A stretch of 64,000 nt of DNA. Origin: Eriocheir sinensis (taxonomy: Eukaryota > Arthropoda > Malacostraca > Decapoda > Varunidae). Location of the stretch: positions 18,511,600 to 18,575,599 of the forward strand of contig NC_066517.1 in the NCBI RefSeq assembly GCF_024679095.1, in the 5' to 3' direction. The notes under the pieces were generated by a model. The model was not told the origin of the DNA and did not search any database. It saw only the letters and a list, made by a program, of their open reading frames with translations. The translations under genes were made by a program, and so were the position numbers. Position 1 is the first letter of the stretch. The number at the start of each line of letters is the position of its first letter. Positions 60,135-64,000 of the stretch are shown here, piece by piece.

Positions 60135-60270
60135 TTGTTGTTCTTGTTGATGTTTGTTTGAATGTCTTGAAGTAAAGAATTTGGAACGGAAATGAGATGA
60201 GACGAGTTGGAGATGAAAGGTATTGAAAGATGGAAGAGGAGGAGGAAGAGGAGGATTAGATAATGAGTGA

Positions 60271-60315
<45 letters not shown>
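60135..60315. repeat. Spacer and (GA)n microsatellite, left part
   Basis: Short purine-rich spacer and (GA)n from about 60273 to 60314, directly against the 3' end of the CR1-like element. The other side of that element is also (GA)n. Confidence 0.85.
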
Positions 60316-60318
<3 letters not shown>

Positions 60319-62560
60319 ACATAGATTTACATAGAAATCAGACCACACAGACCCCATGGTCCAGACTAGGTGGTCTGTCCTTAAACCTAAGTGATTCTAC
60401 ATTAATCAGATGGCTCCAAAACGTTGCATTTCTACTATAGTTAATATTAAGTTCAAGGAAGTGCCGGTCGAGCTTGTTTTTAAAGGAGTCAATCGTGTTA
60501 CATTGGACTATTGACGGTGGGAGCTTATTCCATTCTCGCACTACAACGTTGGTGAAGAAAAATTTGGTGCAGCCTGAATTTACTTGTCTACATTTGAGTT
60601 TTATGCCATTGTTCCTCGTTCGCAAAGTGTCATTAATCATAAACAATTTTGTTCTGTCTACATTCGTGAAACCATTAAGTATTTTAAAACATTCGATCAA
60701 TTTTCCTCGGAGGCGACGTTTCTCAAGACAGAACATGTTAAGGGTGGAAAGCCTTTCTTCGTAGGATTTCTTGCGCAAGTAAGGGATCATTTTTGTTGCC
60801 CAACGTTGAACACCTTCTAATTTAGCAACTTGGTGTCCTTCAACGCCTCAAAAATACAGTTTCTCCACCTATCCACTCGACACAATCTTCCAAACAACTA
60901 TCCCCTCTTCTTTGACAACACCCAGTTATCACCTTCCTCAACACTAAACATCCTCGGTCTATCCTTAACTCAAAATCTCAACTGGAAACTTCATATCTCA
61001 TCTCTTACTAAATCAGCTTCCTCGAGGCTGGGCGTTCTGTACCGTCTCCGCCAGTTCTTCTCCCCCGCACAGTTGCTGTCCATATACAGGGGCCTTGTCC
61101 GCCCTCGTATGGAGTATGCATCTCATGTGTGGGGGGGCTCCACTCACACAGCTCTTCTGGACAGAGTGGAGGCTAAGGCTCTTCGTCTCATCAGCTCTTC
61201 TCCTCATACTGATAGTCTTCTACCTCTTAAATTCCGCCGCAATGTTGCCTCTCTTTCTATCTTCTATCGATATTTCCACGCTGACTGCTCTTCTGAACTT
61301 GCTAACTGCATGCCTCCCCCCCTCCCGCGGCCCCGCTGCACTCGACTTTCTACTCATGCTCATCCCTATACTATCCAAACCCCTTATGTAAGAGTTAACC
61401 AGCATCTTCACTTTCATCCCTCACGCTGGTAAACTCTGGAACAATCTTCCTTCATCTGTATTTCCTCCTGCCTACGACTTGAACTCTTTCAAGAGGAGGG
61501 TATCAGGACATCTCTCCTCTCGTATTTGACCTTCCTTTTGGACACCTCTTTTGTTTCTTTTTTAGGAGCAGCGAGTAGCGGGCTTTTTTTATGATAGTTT
61601 TCTTTTTTTGTGTGCCCTTGAGCTGCCTCCTTTGTTGTAAAAATAAAAAAAAAATAAAAAAATGGTGAGGAGACCAAAACTGTACCGCATATTCCAAGTG
61701 GGGTCTGACTAAACTATTGTAGAGCGGAAGTATTACATCTTTATTCTTGAATAAAAAGTTTCTTTTAATGAAGCCCAACATTCTGTTCGCTTTATTTGCT
61801 GCATCGATGCATTGATGTGAGAATTTGAGGTTTGACGCGATTTTGACCCCCAGGTCCTTAACGCATTGAACACTTGTAAGTTTAACGCCGCGCATTTCGT
61901 AATCGAACTTCTTATTTCTTGTTCCAACTCGAAGGACCTGGCACTTGTCTACGTTAAAGAGCATCTCCCATCTATCCGACCAAGCTGAAATTTTGTGCAA
62001 ATCCTCTTGGAGGCTTTGCCTGTCTTCGTCAGTGAGAACCGAGTTACCAATCTTTGTGTCGTCTGCAAATTTACTAATGCGATTATTGACTCCAACATCC
62101 ATCTCGTTGATGTAAATAATGAAGAGCACTGGGCCAAGAACCGAGCCCTGAGGGACACCACTAGTGACCAGCGCCCACTCAGTTAAATCCGTCAATCACC
62201 ACTCTTTGTTGTCTGTTGCTCAACCAATTCGCGATCCATTGGTTGACCGTCAATACCTATTTGCTTTAATTTATAAAGTAATTTATGATGTGGGACTTTA
62301 TCAAACGCTTTCTTGAAATCAAGATAAACTACGTCCAATGATTTGGTTACGTCATAAACTGAGAAGTGGTCGTTATAAAAGATCAATAGGTTTGATAGGC
62401 AGGATCTTTTGTTACGGAAGCCATGTTGTGAATCCCCAATTAATGAGTGGCTTTCGAGGTAACTCACAATTTTGTCTCTAATTATGCTCTCAAGTAGCTT
62501 ACCTACAATTGAAGTTACTAATGGGTCGGTAGTTACCCGGTATTTTTTTGTCTCCTTTAA
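60316..62560 (-). mobile_element. CR1-like non-LTR retrotransposon, 5'-truncated and broken
   Basis: On the minus strand, from about 62560, come a KGDK/NYRPIS segment, then LLESIIRDKIVSYLE, QHGFRNKRSCLSNLL, the catalytic VVYLDFKKAFDKVPH (motif A), SGVPQGSVLGPVLF (motif B) and KFADDTKI (motif C, FADD). After these lie VRPHLEYAVQFWSPH, RWATKMIP, SYEERL and WNKLPPSIVQ, with a stop at about 60338. All three catalytic aspartates are kept. It is inactive: frame breaks fall near 62515, 62245 and 62190, the 5' half including any endonuclease is missing, and another element is inserted at 60836. The 3' end closes with two ATGTAA-type repeats (TCTATGTAAATCTATGTAA). It lies between two (GA)n runs, so it landed in a GA microsatellite. 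Confidence 0.9.
60836..61662 (+). mobile_element. Jockey-like non-LTR retrotransposon 3' fragment nested in the CR1-like element
   Basis: The + strand reads SFNASKIQFLHLSTR, LNILGLSLTQNLNWKLHIS, GVLYRLRQFFSPAQLLSIYR, PRMEYASHVWGGSTH and RRNVASLSIFYRYFH, the post-catalytic half of a jockey-clade reverse transcriptase. A frame break near 61405 precedes a continuation (GKLWNNLPSSVFPP) to TGA at 61527-61529. A 3' untranslated part and an A-rich tail (61639-61662) follow. TGGTG at 60831-60835 and 61663-61667 is the target duplication. Removing the insert leaves the host element's frame continuous at this point. Tail fragments of the same family lie at 46735 and 56355. Confidence 0.92.
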
Positions 62561-63640
62561 GAGAGAGAGAGAGAGAGAGAGATGCATATTAAAGTGAAGG
62601 GAATGAGACACCTGCCTCACCTTGCCTCTTGAAAACAATATGTCTTTTGTTACCTTTTGTTTACCTTTTTGTTTATTTGCATTTTTTCCGGGAAAGGAGA
62701 GGGGAGGAGGAGGGGAAGAGGAGGAAGAGGAGGGGAAGAGGAGGAGGAGGAGGAGGAGGAGGAGGGTCTTATATTTTCGAATCCAATACGTGAGCTGAAG
62801 ACAAAACTCATCTTCCTCCTCCTCCTCCTCCTCATTCTTATTCGACCCTTTTGCCTGACGAAGCAGCAGAACCAGAAACAGGAAAAGGATTACTAGGAGG
62901 AGGAGGAGGAAGAGGAAGTGGAAGAAGAGGAGGAGGAGGAGGAGGAGGAAGAGAAGTGGACGAAAAGAAGAAAGAAGGCGAAGAGAATGAAGAGGTTTAG
63001 GGAGGCAAGAAGAGACGGAAGAAGAGGAGAAAAAGGAGGTTAGGAAGAGGAGAAAGAAAAGGAGGAGGAGGAGAAGGAGGTACTTAAAGGCAATGGAGGA
63101 GAAAATAAGAGAAAAAAGAAAAGGATTGACGGGAAAAAGAAAAGACCTGGAGAAGAAGGGAAGATGAGGAAGAGGAAGTTGAGGAGTGTTAGTAAAGAGA
63201 CAAGGCATTAGAGGAAGAGGAGGAGAAAGAAAGGAAGAAGAGGAAGAGGAAGAAGAGGGAACAAGAGAAGGAAGTAGTTGAGGAGTGCTGGTGAGGAGAC
63301 AAGGCATTAGAGAAAAAGGAGGAGAAAGAAAGGAAGAAGAGGAAGAGGAGGGAACAAGAGGAGGAAGTTTTTAATAATAGCCACACAGCTGACGACCTCC
63401 TCAGTGTTACCAGATCAGGGTGACATATTGCCTCTCCCACACCCCTGTTCTTCCTCTTCCTCTTCCTGCCTACTTAATTCCTCCTCTTACTCCTCCTCCT
63501 CCGTCGCCGCCGCCGCCGCCACCGTCTCCTACTCCGTCTCCTTTTATTACGACTCTACTTTTTCTCCTCCTCCTCCTCCTCCATGTCCTGTTTAGCTTCG
63601 TTTTTTTCATGACATTTTTCCATAAATTTCGCCTGTCCTT
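62561..63640. repeat. (GA)n right part and GGA/TCC-rich DNA
   Basis: (GA)n at 62561-62582, a short unique stretch, then GGA repeats (62698-62765), TCC (62813-62833) and GGA-rich DNA to about 63370 with a tandem duplication (AGGAGAAAGAAAGGAAGAAG at about 63220 and 63320). TCC/GCC repeats occur near 63480-63600. Open frames are compositional. Confidence 0.8.
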
Positions 63641-63646
63641 TTTCCA

Positions 63647-63718
<72 letters not shown>

Positions 63719-64000
63719 TGCTAAACAGACACACAATCACAATATCTGCAGCAAAAAAAATAATAATAAAAAAATAAAGATGGTGTTTATGTTAGATAAT
63801 TAACATTTTATGCGCGGCGGAGAAATGTTTGCTCACTTTAATGTTTTTTTTTTTCTTGTTAATTAATTCTTTGATGCATTTTTTTCTTTGTCGCGTCCGT
63901 TCCCGTTCATTCTTTTTGTTGCCTTATGCATAACCTAATTACCCCGGTGGCTGGCTGATTGCATTTGGTGTGCTCTCTCTCTCTCTCTCTCTCTCTCTCT
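63641..64000. repeat. (CA)n run, A/T-rich spacer, start of (CT)n
   Basis: (CA)n at 63648-63717, A-rich then T-rich unique DNA, and a (CT)n run that continues past the window end from 63974. Confidence 0.85.

Overview
This window looks like a piece of a decapod crustacean nuclear genome, probably a crab. The evidence is an arthropod-type Dpr cell-adhesion gene with a split reading frame and consensus splice sites, an extreme load of GA/CT, CA/GT, TA and trinucleotide microsatellites, minisatellites with 16- to about 200-bp units, TTAGG-like (AACCT) tracts, a tRNA-derived SINE, and CR1- and jockey-type retrotransposon remnants. The species is inference; no database was searched. There is no bacterial, plasmid or viral gene content and no CRISPR array.

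Only one host gene is supported. Its second immunoglobulin-domain exon (31-199, + strand) is followed by an 8.7-kb intron (200-8944) and a terminal coding exon (8945-9114). The splice phases fit, and the joined reading frame ends in a leucine-rich hydrophobic tail encoded by a CTC/TCC microsatellite. The intron carries a 63-bp minisatellite next to the donor, a 16-bp array of about 75 copies, a long-inverted-repeat foldback element, a 50-bp minisatellite and a retrotransposon 3' fragment. From 9115 to 64000 I see no convincing host exon, only a few low-confidence candidates.

The rest is a mosaic of repeats. From 9 to 18 kb there are microsatellites, purine-rich and pyrimidine-rich tracts and short tandem arrays. 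At 18.6-19.45 kb there is a low-repeat island. At 20.3-21.1 kb there is a non-autonomous hAT element. From 21 to 26 kb there are purine-rich minisatellites (75-bp and 66-bp units) and TTAGG-like blocks in head-to-head orientation. From 26.6 to 30 kb lies a transposon with internal 105-bp tandem repeats, interrupted by a 1062-bp inverted-repeat element, with a small hAT MITE and a diverged relative nearby. From 30.3 to 36.3 kb a series of unrelated tandem duplications is laid end to end. From 42.1 to 45.3 kb there is a short copy of the 105-bp element, a second hAT MITE copy and about 56 copies of a 47-bp minisatellite. At 47.7-49.5 kb there is a 16-unit copy of the 105-bp element. At 50.7-51.3 kb a CR1-like 3' fragment sits inside TTAGG-like repeats. 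At 52.2-52.7 kb there is another hAT-like element. At 59.7-60.1 kb a Harbinger-type MITE sits inside a SINE. At 60.3-62.6 kb a jockey-like element sits inside a CR1-like element that itself split a (GA)n microsatellite.

The most notable result is a family of inverted-repeat elements (terminal motif near GGTCGGTATT / GGGCCGTATT, 3-bp target duplications) whose internal 105-bp unit occurs once, seven times or sixteen times in different copies here. It behaves like a mobile minisatellite. The second is the microsatellite-encoded membrane-anchor region of the dpr gene.
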